Shown one piece after another: positions 27,926 through 38,900 of a DNA stretch of 64,000 bases. Positions within the stretch are counted from its first letter, which is position 1; each line of letters opens with the position of its first letter. Source of the DNA: Candidatus Omnitrophota bacterium (GTDB lineage: Bacteria; Hinthialibacterota; Hinthialibacteria; OLB16); assembly GCA_020632575.1 (NCBI GenBank), contig JACKFH010000019.1, forward strand, positions 1 to 64,000, read 5' to 3'. The position numbers and the translations under genes are program-made. A model generated the notes under the pieces. It was not told the origin of the DNA. It searched no databases and saw nothing but the letters and a program-made list of their open reading frames with translations.

Positions 27926-29208
27926 GGCGGCGGATCTCCCTCATCCTTTTCTTGATCTTGGGGGCCCCGTGCTTCGCGCAGGTCTCGCCTGTAGACGCGA
28001 AACTCGACAAGGAGACCGCGTGGACCGGGGAAGCCATCCCGCTTAGCATCACGCTCCGATCTCCTGGCCCCTTCAGCGGCTCCGCCAATTTCGATTTCCC
28101 TAAACTCCCAATGACCGCCTTCATGACGCAGGGAAGTCCGACAGTTGGAAGCGAAACTGTAGGCGACGATACGGTGATGACGCAGCTGTATGATATCACC
28201 CTTTACACCCAAGCCGAGGGAGAGGTCGTCATCCCGCCTTTCAAGGTTCGGTTTTCCGGCAAGAAGGACTTCACCTCCCCTGTGGAGGACATGGAGGGGA
28301 TGACCCCCGAACTCAGGTTCCAATCGAAACGCCCCCCGGGAACCGAGGGAATGGCCATGGTCGTCGTCGCCACGGACATGGAGGTCGACCAAACCTGGAG
28401 CCAAACCTCGGGCGCCTCCCTAGAGGCCGGAGACGTGGTCTCTCGAACCATCTCCCGAAAAGCGAGTGGGACAACTGCGATGATGTTCGCGCCCGTCGAA
28501 TCGGCGACCATCGAGGGCGTTCGCATTTATACTGGCGATCCCACCGTTCAGGACAAGTCCGAACGTGGAGACCAGACTGCGGAGCGAACCGAGACCCTCA
28601 AGTATCTCTTCCAAAATCCCGGAACTTATGAGTTGCCCGAGGTGACGATCTCCTGGTGGAATCCCGACAAACAGGAAATCGATAACAAGACTCTTGTGGG
28701 GAGTACATTTTCGGTCAAACCGGCGCCTGTCGCTTCCATTGCATCCACCGAAGAGAGCAGGAAAGGGATCGGAATCCTTATCGGGTTGATCGCGGTCGGA
28801 GTTGTAGCGCTTTGGTTTGCGCGTGGCTGGGTGGCTAAAGAGATTCACCGCCTTACCGAGAAACAGCGCGACCCAGAGACAGTTGCGGCGAAACGGTTGA
28901 AGGCGGCGTGCCGTGAAGGAGATGCGACGAAGGCCTATCAAGAGTATCTGAAATGGAAACTGGTTGGCCTTGCCGGCCTGAGCCGAGAACAAATTGCGAA
29001 CCTTGAACAAACCTCCGCATGGAAAGATCTCGAACGCGCCGACCTCGAGCTATCCCGCCGGCTCTATCGTTCCGAAACGAGTGCGACGACATGGAACGGC
29101 GCCGTGTTTGAGAAAGCGTTCGAGGGGACGCGGAGAGAACTGAAACTTCTAATGAGGGCGCGCGAATCATGCGCCCCGCTGCCTCCATTAAATCCAACTG
29201 TGAAATGA
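27922..29208 (+). CDS. batD: BatD-like oxygen-tolerance family protein
   Basis: 428 aa with a signal peptide (LILFLILGAPCFA-QV). The N-terminal half is beta-rich and Ig-like as in BatD (DKETAWTGEAIPLSITL, then LYDITLYTQAEGEVVIPPFKVRFSGK and PGTYELPEVTISWWNPDKQE). One transmembrane helix (GIGILIGLIAVGVVALWF) precedes a helical cytoplasmic tail. This is the last gene of the seven-gene operon. BatD proteins are named from Bacteroides aerotolerance and are linked to envelope integrity; the exact activity is unknown. Confidence 0.9.
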   Translation: MRRRISLILFLILGAPCFAQVSPVDAKLDKETAWTGEAIPLSITLRSPGPFSGSANFDFPKLPMTAFMTQGSPTVGSETVGDDTVMTQLYDITLYTQAEGEVVIPPFKVRFSGKKDFTSPVEDMEGMTPELRFQSKRPPGTEGMAMVVVATDMEVDQTWSQTSGASLEAGDVVSRTISRKASGTTAMMFAPVESATIEGVRIYTGDPTVQDKSERGDQTAERTETLKYLFQNPGTYELPEVTISWWNPDKQEIDNKTLVGSTFSVKPAPVASIASTEESRKGIGILIGLIAVGVVALWFARGWVAKEIHRLTEKQRDPETVAAKRLKAACREGDATKAYQEYLKWKLVGLAGLSREQIANLEQTSAWKDLERADLELSRRLYRSETSATTWNGAVFEKAFEGTRRELKLLMRARESCAPLPPLNPTVK

Positions 29209-29401
29209 AATATCTCGGACCGATCAAAGTGTGGGAATGCCTCACCCCTGTCATCCTACGCCAAGCGCTGGCCACACGCAGAATTCCGAGATCGGAGTGA
29301 ATCTCAAACCTCTCTCCTGAGAATTCCCAGGAGGAGATCCTTCTCACGTGGATTGAATTACACGCCGAAACCTCTTCCAAAACATCGGAAGGGGTCCAAT
29401 C
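29209..29401. other. Spacer between bat operon and mobile-element remnant
   Basis: No gene seen. It marks the border between the conserved bat operon and the degraded island genes that follow. Confidence 0.5.
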
Positions 29402-29839
29402 ATGAAGACCATACTGCAGGATACATTTCTCACGACTGAGGAATTGAAAGAACTCCTAAAATGGAGAATCAAACTTGAAAGACTGGTTCGTGAATATGAG
29501 CTGAGAGGACTTTCTGAGGGGTACTGGTCCAACGCCGTGATAGTGGCGCTGGACCGGGCCTGTGGTATTCTCCCGGTCGAACGTGGCCAGGGAGCCTCCG
29601 AAAATCAGGAGGTATCTCATGGCAAGATATTTGACAAAAAGGGAAGGAATCAGAGTCGGCGATTATTGGGTCACTCAGCGGAAACGCAACTCTACTATCC
29701 GGGGAGCGACTCCCGAAACCATTGGCCACAAGTTTTCGCTTTGGGAAATAGAGTCCGGTCGGTGGAGAGCCAACTTGAACGACTCGACCGGAAGGCATCG
29801 CAAGAAGTTCAAAGCCGGAACTTTGGTCGAGGCGGTTGA
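29402..29839 (+). CDS. Small excisionase-like ORF, 3' part out of frame with integrase
   Basis: The ATG has a good ribosome binding site (GGAAGGGG, 8 nt away). The first 60 residues look like a real protein: FLTTEELKELLKW is the opening of an HTH_17/excisionase-type helix-turn-helix, followed by LVREYELRGLSEGYWSNAVI. Beyond residue about 72 the frame merely overlaps the integrase gene in another frame and has no protein character. I infer a small DNA-binding gene (Xis-like) that lost its original stop by a small indel. Position directly before an integrase supports the idea. Not certain. Confidence 0.4.
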   Translation: MKTILQDTFLTTEELKELLKWRIKLERLVREYELRGLSEGYWSNAVIVALDRACGILPVERGQGASENQEVSHGKIFDKKGRNQSRRLLGHSAETQLYYPGSDSRNHWPQVFALGNRVRSVESQLERLDRKASQEVQSRNFGRGG

Positions 29840-30815
29840 GAAGGCAGCCGAAAATTTCTTCGGTAACGAAGACCTGAATCCCGCATCGCAGATTACGATC
29901 TCGGATTGTTTTCTCGAATGGCGGAAACAGTTGTCCTGTAGAGAAGCCACCATCAAGACGGATTACTGGCCTCGGGTGCGCCAGTTCGTTCGATGGGCGG
30001 ATTCACCTCGCCTTGCCTATTGGAGTGAGCTCCGGCTTCAGCATCTCCAGCAGTATGCGAATGAGGCGGCGGAATCGGGGAACTTACGGTCTACGATAAA
30101 CTTGAAAACGCGTGTCGTTTCGATGGCTGCAAGATGGGCTGCGTTAAACTGGCCGGGGGAGTGTCATGACTTCACTCAAGGTTTCCGATTGCCAAAGGGA
30201 CGAGAAGGAAACCGTCGCCTTCGGAGAGATTCACTTTCTCTTGAAGAGGCAGCGGAGTTTCTCATTTTCCTCCGTAATCGAGCCTATGGGTGGAACATCC
30301 TTCCCGGGGTTGCGCTCTGCGCCCTATGCAGCATCAGGTTGTCGGAGGTTCGCAAACTTCGTTGAGCGGATGTCGACCTCGCACAGGGACTTGTTCGGGT
30401 TACAGGCCGTGATGTGAAGACTGTCCATTCGGATAGAACCATCCCGATCCCGGAATTGGTCCAAGACATTCTCTGTGAAGCAAAGCGACGTCAACGGCCG
30501 GGGCCGACAGATCCGGTGGTAATCACGAACAATCGGGCATCGTATTGGAAAGCCTTCACTCGATACCGAGACAAGTGGAAACCCGGATTAAATCTGGAAC
30601 CCAATGGTCTGCGGCGGGTCTTGCGGTCGGAGTGGTTCAAAAAACGTTGGCACGCCGATTCACTTGCAGTGTATCGAGGTCACAAGCCACCAAATACCAG
30701 CGCAGTCGATTGGAACCACTACATCATCTTCGATCCCGATTCTCAGCAAGAAACGTTTCGGGAGGAGGTCGTGGAGAAGATCGATCAGGTGTTGGCACCG
30801 TATCCAAATCGGTGA
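29619..30815 (+). pseudogene. Tyrosine recombinase/integrase interrupted by in-frame TGA
   Basis: AGGAGG lies 6 nt before the ATG at 29619. The frame reads to a TGA at 30363-30365 and continues in the same frame to 30815, giving a normal 398-residue integrase apart from that codon. The N-terminal part has an arm-binding-like region and a SAM-like core-binding domain (SCREATIKTDYWPRVRQFVRW). The catalytic domain shows the first Arg in CSIRLSEVRKLR just before the stop. After it come NGLRRVLRSEW (second Arg; the usual His is Asn), YRGHKPPNT and the nucleophile Tyr in DWNHY. No frameshift is needed, only loss of one sense codon, so inactivation is recent. It probably mobilised an element now decayed. 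Confidence 0.75.
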
Positions 30816-31148
30816 ACCAACTCGATATCGAATGTGGTCCAGCTAGACCCGGACAAGAATAGGGTCCAATCAATGGTGCAAAAGGGCCCCTTAGGCGAAG
30901 GGAAGGATTTTCCAATCGCTGAGGCGAATCCGTAAGTGTTGTTGTTTCAACAGGTTAGGGATGTTGGGTCGAACGGGATGCGGAACAGGGAAACCGGTCG
31001 CAAAACCGGTTGCACCCCTAACGGGCACCTTGGACCACGTACATTTGTCCAACCTTTTTCTTCGACCTTGCCCTTTGAAGTGTGCGTTGGGCAAATTTCG
31101 GCAAACAGGTTTTTCGGTTCCTTTGTTCCTCTCACTACAGCCCCATCA
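30816..31148. other. Gene-free spacer with short direct repeat
   Basis: No gene found. It contains a tandem pair of near-identical 11-mers, AAACCGGTCGC (30991-31001) and AAACCGGTTGC (31003-31013), spaced by one base. Confidence 0.4.
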
Positions 31149-31322
31149 TTATAGGATCACGTGATACCATTTCCGCATGACTTCGAGCAGATCGATGGCA
31201 CCGATAAAGTTATTTCCATTCAAATCGGCGTCGGGATTGAGCGCTGTGGGTCTTGGGGCCAATTTTCCCCTCTTCGACGGTTCACCATCTTGGACGGATG
31301 ACTCATGGGGCTTCTCGACCTA
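31149..31322 (-). pseudogene. Remnant of dockerin-like C-terminus of a secreted protein
   Basis: On the minus strand a frame opens after a TAG at about 31322 and ends with TAA at 31149-31151. It encodes a proline/lysine-rich linker followed by NPDADLNGNNFIGAIDLLEVM, split over about 31165-31230. This is one dockerin/EF-hand type calcium loop plus helix, and the same kind of tag ends the protein at 41315-45565. No start codon, signal peptide or upstream domain is present, so only the tail of a former secreted protein survives. Confidence 0.6.
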
Positions 31323-31570
31323 GCGGTTACAGAAGCGGAATAGTATCCTTCCCGGTTTGACGACCCCGTGGACGTTTGAGAAGAATGTTGGTCGGCGGAT
31401 CGTGAATGGATATCAGGATGGTGTGTTTTTCTTCGCTAATTTTCCCTGCTGGGAAGTCTCCCAGCGGCGCGGCGCATGATCATTCAGGCAAGGATTGAAT
31501 CCTCCCTTTCCTCGGGGCGAAGTATCCGGCCCTTCAAAGCAATTGGTCATGGACTGCCTGCCTTGCTCTC

Positions 31571-32820
31571 TTGATCCCCGCAGTGGCGAAACTCGTCTTG
31601 CACCTGCTCTCGGCCAGAGGATATGGGATCCATGGGGATGAGCTCTACTACATCGGCTGCGGCGATCGTCTGGATTGGGGCTACATCGACCAACCTCCAT
31701 TCTCGATTCTGCTCCTTCGCTTACAGCGTGCCGTTTTCGGAGATTCACTGCTGGCCCTGCGTATCCTACCCGCTCTGGCAGGATCATTGACCGTCCTTCT
31801 CGCCGGGCTATTAGCCCGCCGAATGGGAGCCCGAGTTTTCGGCCAGTATCTGACTGAAATCTGTGTCCTCGTCGCTGGGGTTTACCTTTCTTTGAATCAC
31901 CACTTCTCGATGAACGCCTTCGACATACTCTTTTGGCTGATTGCCCTCCACTTGGTGGTCCGGATCATCGATGGCGGCCAACCGTTCCTTTGGGTCTGGC
32001 TCGGGTTGGTCGTGGGACTTGGACTCTGGAATAAACTAAGCATTCTCTTCCTCTGCGTCGGGTTGTCTGTCGGACTCATGTTGACAAAAGAGCGGCGTTC
32101 TCTTCATAGACCGTGGCTGTGGGCGGGGTTGGCCTCGTAAGTCTCCTCATTCTGCCCAACGTCCTTTGGCAGGCTTCATGCGGTTGGCCAACCTTGGAAT
32201 GGATGGCAATGCTCGCTCGATGAAGAACGTCGCTTTCTCACTCCCCGCCTTCCTGGTTGAACAACTGAAGTACATGAATCCGATAACATTTCCAGTATGG
32301 GGGACAGGACTTTTCGCTCTTCTCTTCCTGCCAAGAATTGTCATCTATCGGTCGCTCGGTTGGTGTTACCTTATTTTGTTGGCACAGTTCGTCCTTGCTG
32401 GTGGTAAAACACCCGGACTTTTTCGCGAACATGTTCGGCTGGAAAGAACTCACTTTGCTGGTCGCCGATGTCTACAAAACTCTTCCTCCGGAAGAGCAGG
32501 TTAAATGTGGAATCTACACGAACAATTACATGCAAGCCCGCGCCATAGATTTTTTCGGTCAGACGTTTCGTCTGCCTCACGCAATTTCCGGCCACCACAA
32601 CTACTGGCTCTGGGGCGCACAGGGTTACCCCGGGGAGGTGATGATCGTGCTAGGCGAGGACGCCGAAATGCTTGAGAAGCACTTTGGAGATGTGACCGAG
32701 CGGATTCGCTTTTGGGATAAAAGTGTCCAGCCAACTCTCGATGGCCTCCGCGTCTTCGTCGTTCGTAACCCACAGAAACCTCTGGTTACATTGTGGCCTG
32801 AACTCAAACACTACATTTAG
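31571..32820 (+). pseudogene. Broken ArnT/PMT-family membrane glycosyltransferase
   Basis: The N-terminal part (31571-32140) carries the family hallmark GDELYYIGCGDRLDWGYIDQPPF and several membrane helices, then stops. The expected continuation LLILPNVLWQ...GWPTLEW follows in a second frame (from about 32140). KNVAFSLPAFLVEQLKYMNPITFPVW continues in a third (from 32220). The C-terminal periplasmic part (AISGHHNYWLWG, ERIRFWDKS) lies in a fourth segment from about 32410 to 32820. At least three frame changes are needed, and some membrane segments are missing. Intact members transfer sugars from polyprenyl-phosphate carriers to lipids or proteins. There is no good start codon. The gene is non-functional. 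Confidence 0.8.
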
Positions 32821-32902
32821 CGGTGAACAGCCGAGGGGAATTTGGACTGTCACCAGATTCAGACAACTTTCACTGTTCCTTCCTCAACCAGGATAAGCCA
32901 AG

Positions 32903-35900
32903 TCAAGGAATCCGCCTGTTTTCCAGTGTACTCAATTCGGTAGACAGTAAGTTCCCGTCAAAACCTTCATGGGTCGACGCCACGTCGAGGTCGCCGTCTC
33001 CATCAAAATCCCCTAGTGTGACTGTCTGGGGTCTCAACCCGCTCGTGAGATAAAGCGGCTGTCGGGCGAAATCCCCTGTGTTCAGACCGTCCAGATCCCC
33101 TCGTCCCAATAGAATGGCGATGCCGTCACTCTCTCTAGCGACGATTGCGACGTCGGGACGGTTATCCCCGTCCACATCACCAACAACCAACCGTTCGGCG
33201 GATTGGGCAACATTGGGAAGAGTCACAAGCGTTTCAAAGTTTCCATCGCCCGTTCCTCTTAAGACGGTCGCCGTCACCGAAGGAAATTGTGCGCTGGTGA
33301 CCAGAATATCCAGGGGGCCGTCCCCGGTGAAATCGGCAATCGCTAATTTGACATCTCCCCTAGGGACCGAAAGTCCGATTGGAGTTTCAAAGGTTCCATC
33401 GCCTTTACCCAGAAGAACCAAGACCAGAGTGTCTGTGAATCGATTATACCCCACAACAACATCCGTCTTCCCATCCATGTTGAGGTCGGCGGCGGCGAGT
33501 GCGTGAGGGCTTACCGAAGTGAAAGTGGTTTCGGGCCCCGCCGTGAAAGTTGCGTCGCCATTATTCAAGAGAACACGAATAGATAAATTTTGGCCGACGA
33601 CCAGGTCGGTATCAGCGTCGGCGTCGATACGCGCCGCCACAACTGATTGCGGCTGGTTATCGAAGAAGGGCTGCGGAGCCAACGGCGTAAAAACTCCGTG
33701 ACCGTCATTAGTGAACACCCCCAAAGGAGAGGGAGGGCTGGTTCCGAGGTAGAAATCCCCGATAACTGCGGCGTCTAAAGTCTCGTCGCCGTTGAAATCG
33801 GCGACGGCCATATCGCGCGGGGTGGAGAAATCGGTGTGCGCGTTGAACTCGACCGGCGCGCCGAAGGTCCCAGTCCCCGGACCGGGAAGGAACGCCAGGA
33901 CTGGGAAATCTTTATTTCCAAAACGGTTCATCAGCAGGACGTCTAGGTGGTTGTCGTCATCGAAGTTCCCGCTGACCGCCAGAGCCGCTCCTACCTTGCC
34001 CGCTTCGAAGGAAGGGGGAAGAGGAAGGAATGTTCCATCGCCCTTGCCAAACTCCATCCAGATTGAATCGGTTTGACCAAAGGTAGTCAGGGCGAGATCC
34101 TGGTTACCGTCTTGATTCAGATCGCCAACAGCTATCGAATCCGCGTCGAGGGATGTTCGCAACAGAGTTTCCGGCTGGAAGGTTCCATCTCCATTACCCA
34201 ATCTGACTGAGAAGAAGCTGGCGTTGTTGTTGGCCTCCCGGGCGGATGCCAGAAGGTCAAGTTTGGCGTCTGAGTTGATGTCGGCGAGGCCCACCCGCTG
34301 GGGTCGGGTGGCGGAATCGATCGATGTAGGTGAGGCGAATAATCCACCATCCGTAGCGAGCAAGATGGAGTATGAACTTGGAACAGCAGGACCGCCTTGG
34401 TAGTAGCCGTCGTTTGCCACCACTAGATCAAGTCTCCCATCACCATTGAGATCTCCAGAGGCAACATCCAAGGGGTTGACTCCCACAGGATAACTCTCAG
34501 GTCCTGTAAATGTGGCACTCCCGTTATTTCGGAAAAGAAATAACATCCCGGGCGCGAGTGGCAATCCTGAGAGGGTTACCGACAAGTCACCTCCGTTGGT
34601 GAGGGCTAGGTCGTTGTCACCATCCCGGTCAAAATCCTGGATCAGAATTCCTGTGGGTCGGTAACCGACAGGGATCCGAGTTCCAGGATCAAAGACGCCA
34701 TCCCCCCGATTGATGAGGAGACGAACGTCTCCGGGCGATTCGGAGCTGAGAAAATCCACCGTATTAGTAACCGCTAAATCAGGGTCGCCGTCGCCATCCA
34801 AGTCACCGGCCGCGATTCCAAAGGGCCCCATACCGGATTCATAGAGTGAGGGACTCGCGAATGTTTCATCGCCTTGATTCAGGATGACCGAGATTGTTTC
34901 TATCCCACTTAGGAAGAAGGCGTTCTGCGCTCCCGCGATATCGGGGAAACCATCCAGGTTGAAGTCCGCCACCACAAGGCGACCCGCGGGAATTCCCATA
35001 TCGAAATCGACTGTCGATTTTCGGAACGCCCCTCCACCCACTCCAAAATATACCCGAAGTGAGTTCTCTTGAGCCGAGGCGACAGCAAGGTCCGCGATTC
35101 CATCGAGGTTAAAATCGGCGATGAGCGTATCGCCAGCCGAGGCGCCCGCTTGAAGCGAAGGCCGATCGAATAAGAGTTGTTCGTACGGGGCCTCGATGAC
35201 TGAAAAAGTCCAGTTGAAGTCCGAACTGAGATGGTTGCCCTGTGTGTCCGCAACAGCGGACGTGATTTCACCGCGATACTCACTGATTGGCAGTGTTCCC
35301 GGGAGAGTGAGGTAAGCACGTCGGAGTTCGGGATTGAAATAAACACTGGTCGCCTCAATCAGGAAATCATCTCCCGTGTTTAGTTGCTCATCCAAGCCGG
35401 GAGCAAAGATCCTGAAAGTCGAGGGCGTCAGCGTATTCGCGTCCAGCTCCGCACTGAAAGTGGCTTGGATCTGGAAGATTCGACTCTCCCCTCTCAATGA
35501 ACCGTTAGGAGGGGAAACCGCGAGGACACGCGGGGCTTCCACTGTAAAGGTCCATTCGAAATCCTCGCTCAGAGAATCACCGAAGAGATCCTGAATACTC
35601 CCCGCGAGCACGGCGCGATAATCGCCAGGGGCGAGCGCGCTTGGAAACACGATTCGAGCTGTGCGAGTCTCATCCTGGTAGTCCACAGCGCCACCTGGGA
35701 CCTCCGTATCATCTTCTGTTCCGAGATCGCCATCATTGCCTGGGGTAAAAAGGCGGAAGGATGTCCCACTGATCGTGCTTCGGTCCATATCGACATCAAA
35801 GATCCCGAGGATGGTTGACACACTCCCCGCACGCGCTATGGCTCCATCGGCGGGTGTGGTTCCCGTTACTTGTGGGCTTTCGATCATGAAGGTCCAATTG

Positions 35901-38900
35901 AAAGTCGACGCCAGCGGATTTCCTTTAAGGTCTGTTACGGCATTGGTCACTTGGGCGCGATAGAGCCCGGATGAAGGAGGTGTGCTGAACACCATGCGCG
36001 CGGTCCGGCTGAGGCTATCGAAAAGGATGGAGCCTCCTCTGACCGCGATGTCATCAGGCGTGTCAAGTGATCGATCCGGGCCCGCACTCATCAATTGGAA
36101 TGAGTTCGATCCCAAAGTTGAAACCAGGATCGGTTCGTCGAAAAACACTGAGATCGACGTCAGTGAGCCGGGCTTCGAGGAGCTTCCTTGACTCGGAGCG
36201 ACCGCAATGACCTGCGGCGGAGTGGCGTCATCGGTTAGCGTGAGCATCTGATTCGTTGTCGTCACGTTACCGCCGGTGTCGGTTGCTCGTGCCTGCACCG
36301 TGACACTGGCCTGTTCGCTCCTGAGGGGCGCCAGGAATCGGAACTCGAAGGGAAAATTGCCATCGGTGCTGGCGAGTTCCCCATTCAGATAAAACTCCAC
36401 GTTCCGCACCTGCACATCGTCATCGACAAGGGCGGAGACTGTGACTATCTGTCCCTCTTCGGCGAACCCGAGGGAGAAATTGGTGACGAGTTGGACCGTT
36501 GGAGCCTCTTTCATCGTATCGAAGGACAGATAATTGACCGCCTGCATGCCTGCGGCGCCATCAGCGACATAGGCAAGACCATTGAAGATTGAAACCGCGT
36601 TGGCGGTCCCCGGCGTGTCGACCTGACCGAGAAAATTCGTGGTTTGAGTTGGATCGGAGGTGTCGTAGAGGTGGATATGATTGTTTGCCGGTTCATCATC
36701 CGCGGCTAAACCGACAGCGGCAACGCCCAACCCCGAGCCGTTCAAGACAATCTGTCTCCATCCGAATTGCCCCGCATTTCCAGTGGCGATGGCGACAGGG
36801 TTTGCGGGATCCGTGATATCAAAAGTGGAGTACCCTCCCTGATGAACGGAATAAATCGACTCCCCTCCTGCGAAAACCCTTTGACGCTGGTTGTTGCCAC
36901 TGGTAAATGAGGCTGGGTCACCCGACCCCGCGACAGCGAAGGGACCATTGAGGGGGATGGCTGAAACCCGACCACCGAAATCCGCCTCGTGGGCATAGAG
37001 AAAATTTCCCGCCAAGACCAAGTCATCGGCGCGAGTGGCGAGATTGAGCCGCCCGAGTTCAAGTCCCGTTTCCATCTGCACCCTAACGATTGTTCTGTCC
37101 CGGAGCGCCACATAGGCATTGCCAAGTGTTGCGGCGACCGCGATGGCATCCGAACCGAAGGGTATTTGGTGAATGATTTGGGCCGCTGGGGGATCGCTGA
37201 GATCGATGACCGCGAGACCTTGAGGACCATCGGCCACCGCAGCGAGACGCCCTTCACAGGCAACCGCCATTGCGTTTCCAGGTGTATCCACTTGGGCGAT
37301 TCGAACTGGGTTCATCCCGTTGAAGACATTGAAGACCGTAATCCCTGCCTGGCCGTCCGCAACGATCGCGAGGTTGTCGACCGCGCAGATATCGAGTGCG
37401 TCCCCGGGTGTGTCGGCGGTCGCGATTATGCCGGTTGCCACTGGGAGACTATCGTTCGGATCGAGTCCTTGCTGGACTTCAGCTCCGTCCGAGATGCCAT
37501 CGCCATCCGAGTCTGGGTTGTCGAACTCGGTTCCCATGACGAACTCACCGAGATCGTGAAGTCCGTCATCGTCTGTGTCAGGGGAGGTGTCCGGTTCGAG
37601 ATGGAAGGCCGGGAAGGTGAAGGAACTCCCGTTCCCTGGTGTCGTGTAATCGACAACCGCCACCTGGAGGGAAGGGCCATGAAGGACGGTTTCGCGGTAG
37701 TTGGTATCGGCCGGAAGTCGAAGCGAACGGATATGCACCACCCCTTCGCTTCCTCCCTGGCCACGCGTCACGAAGCTATTGTTCAGGTTCTCCGCCGCGA
37801 AATAGAGCGGACCCTGAACCGATCGTCGGGGGACATTTTCCTTGGGACCCCATCGCGCGTCGTCCTCCCACTCGTCCGCTGTGGTCTCCTCGGCGATCTC
37901 ATCGACAATGGCCGGCTCGTTGTCATCCATCGATTGCGCTTCGGTCTCGAAATCCGGAGGGGATAAATCGGCCTTCGGGGGGGTAATGGGTTCTATAGGA
38001 ATGTCCAGGATTTCGAATTGAATCATCTTGACACAGATATTCCCCAATTCACCACAGATTGGATCCATTCGAATCGTCACCGTTTTCAAGCCCACGCTAT
38101 CGTAAACGAGCTGAAAGGGGTTGATCCGAGTCAAGAACGGATCGCTCAGCGGACTGCCGATGTGCATATCGGGCGGATTTGCCCCGGGAGCGATGATGAA
38201 GACATCCGCCAATGCGAGTTCGTTCAGTGGGGAAAGATCTCGAATATGGATGGGCGCGAAAATGATTCGAGCTTCGGGAGGTTCGACGACGCTGTAATTC
38301 GAGTTTTGGAGAGAGCAAATATTCCCCGAGTCGGTGATGGTGAATTGCTCGGCGGCCTGGTCGACCCGATTGCCGCATACATCGTCGAGAAAAGCGAAAA
38401 CTTCGTATGTTCCCGGGTCACAGTAGACGACTTCCGCTCTTCCAGTGCCGGGGAATTCAACCACATTCCTCGCCTGCGGAAACTCCCATCTGAACGTACC
38501 AAGCACACCGGAGACTCCGGCGTCGAATTTGACCACCGTTCCCGCTTTCTTCGATCCGGTGAGGGTCAGGTTGATTTCACGATCGCCCAGTTCCTGTTCG
38601 GTCACTTGCACCGATTCCGTGATGGTGGTGACCTCGCCGCAATCCGGAGTGAATGTCGCCAAGACATCTTTGTGCCCAGCGGCACAGTACGCGACATCCG
38701 CCGTGATGCCGGTGTCGTTCACAATGCGGACGGGTTGATTCGGAAAGGTCCATTGAATCGATCCGGGATCGGAAGGCGGAGGAACCGAGAATCGATATCG
38801 TCCGCGTCCCACAGCCATGACGCTGATGGGTCCAAAACTGGAAGCCTTGGGAATGGCTCCACCTTCGATTTTGGACCCCTCCTCGCATTGCTCGTCGGCA

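Noticed and set aside
30363..30365. TGA as selenocysteine codon in the integrase
   Set aside because: Tyrosine recombinases have no selenocysteine at this place and no SECIS-like hairpin was evident just downstream.
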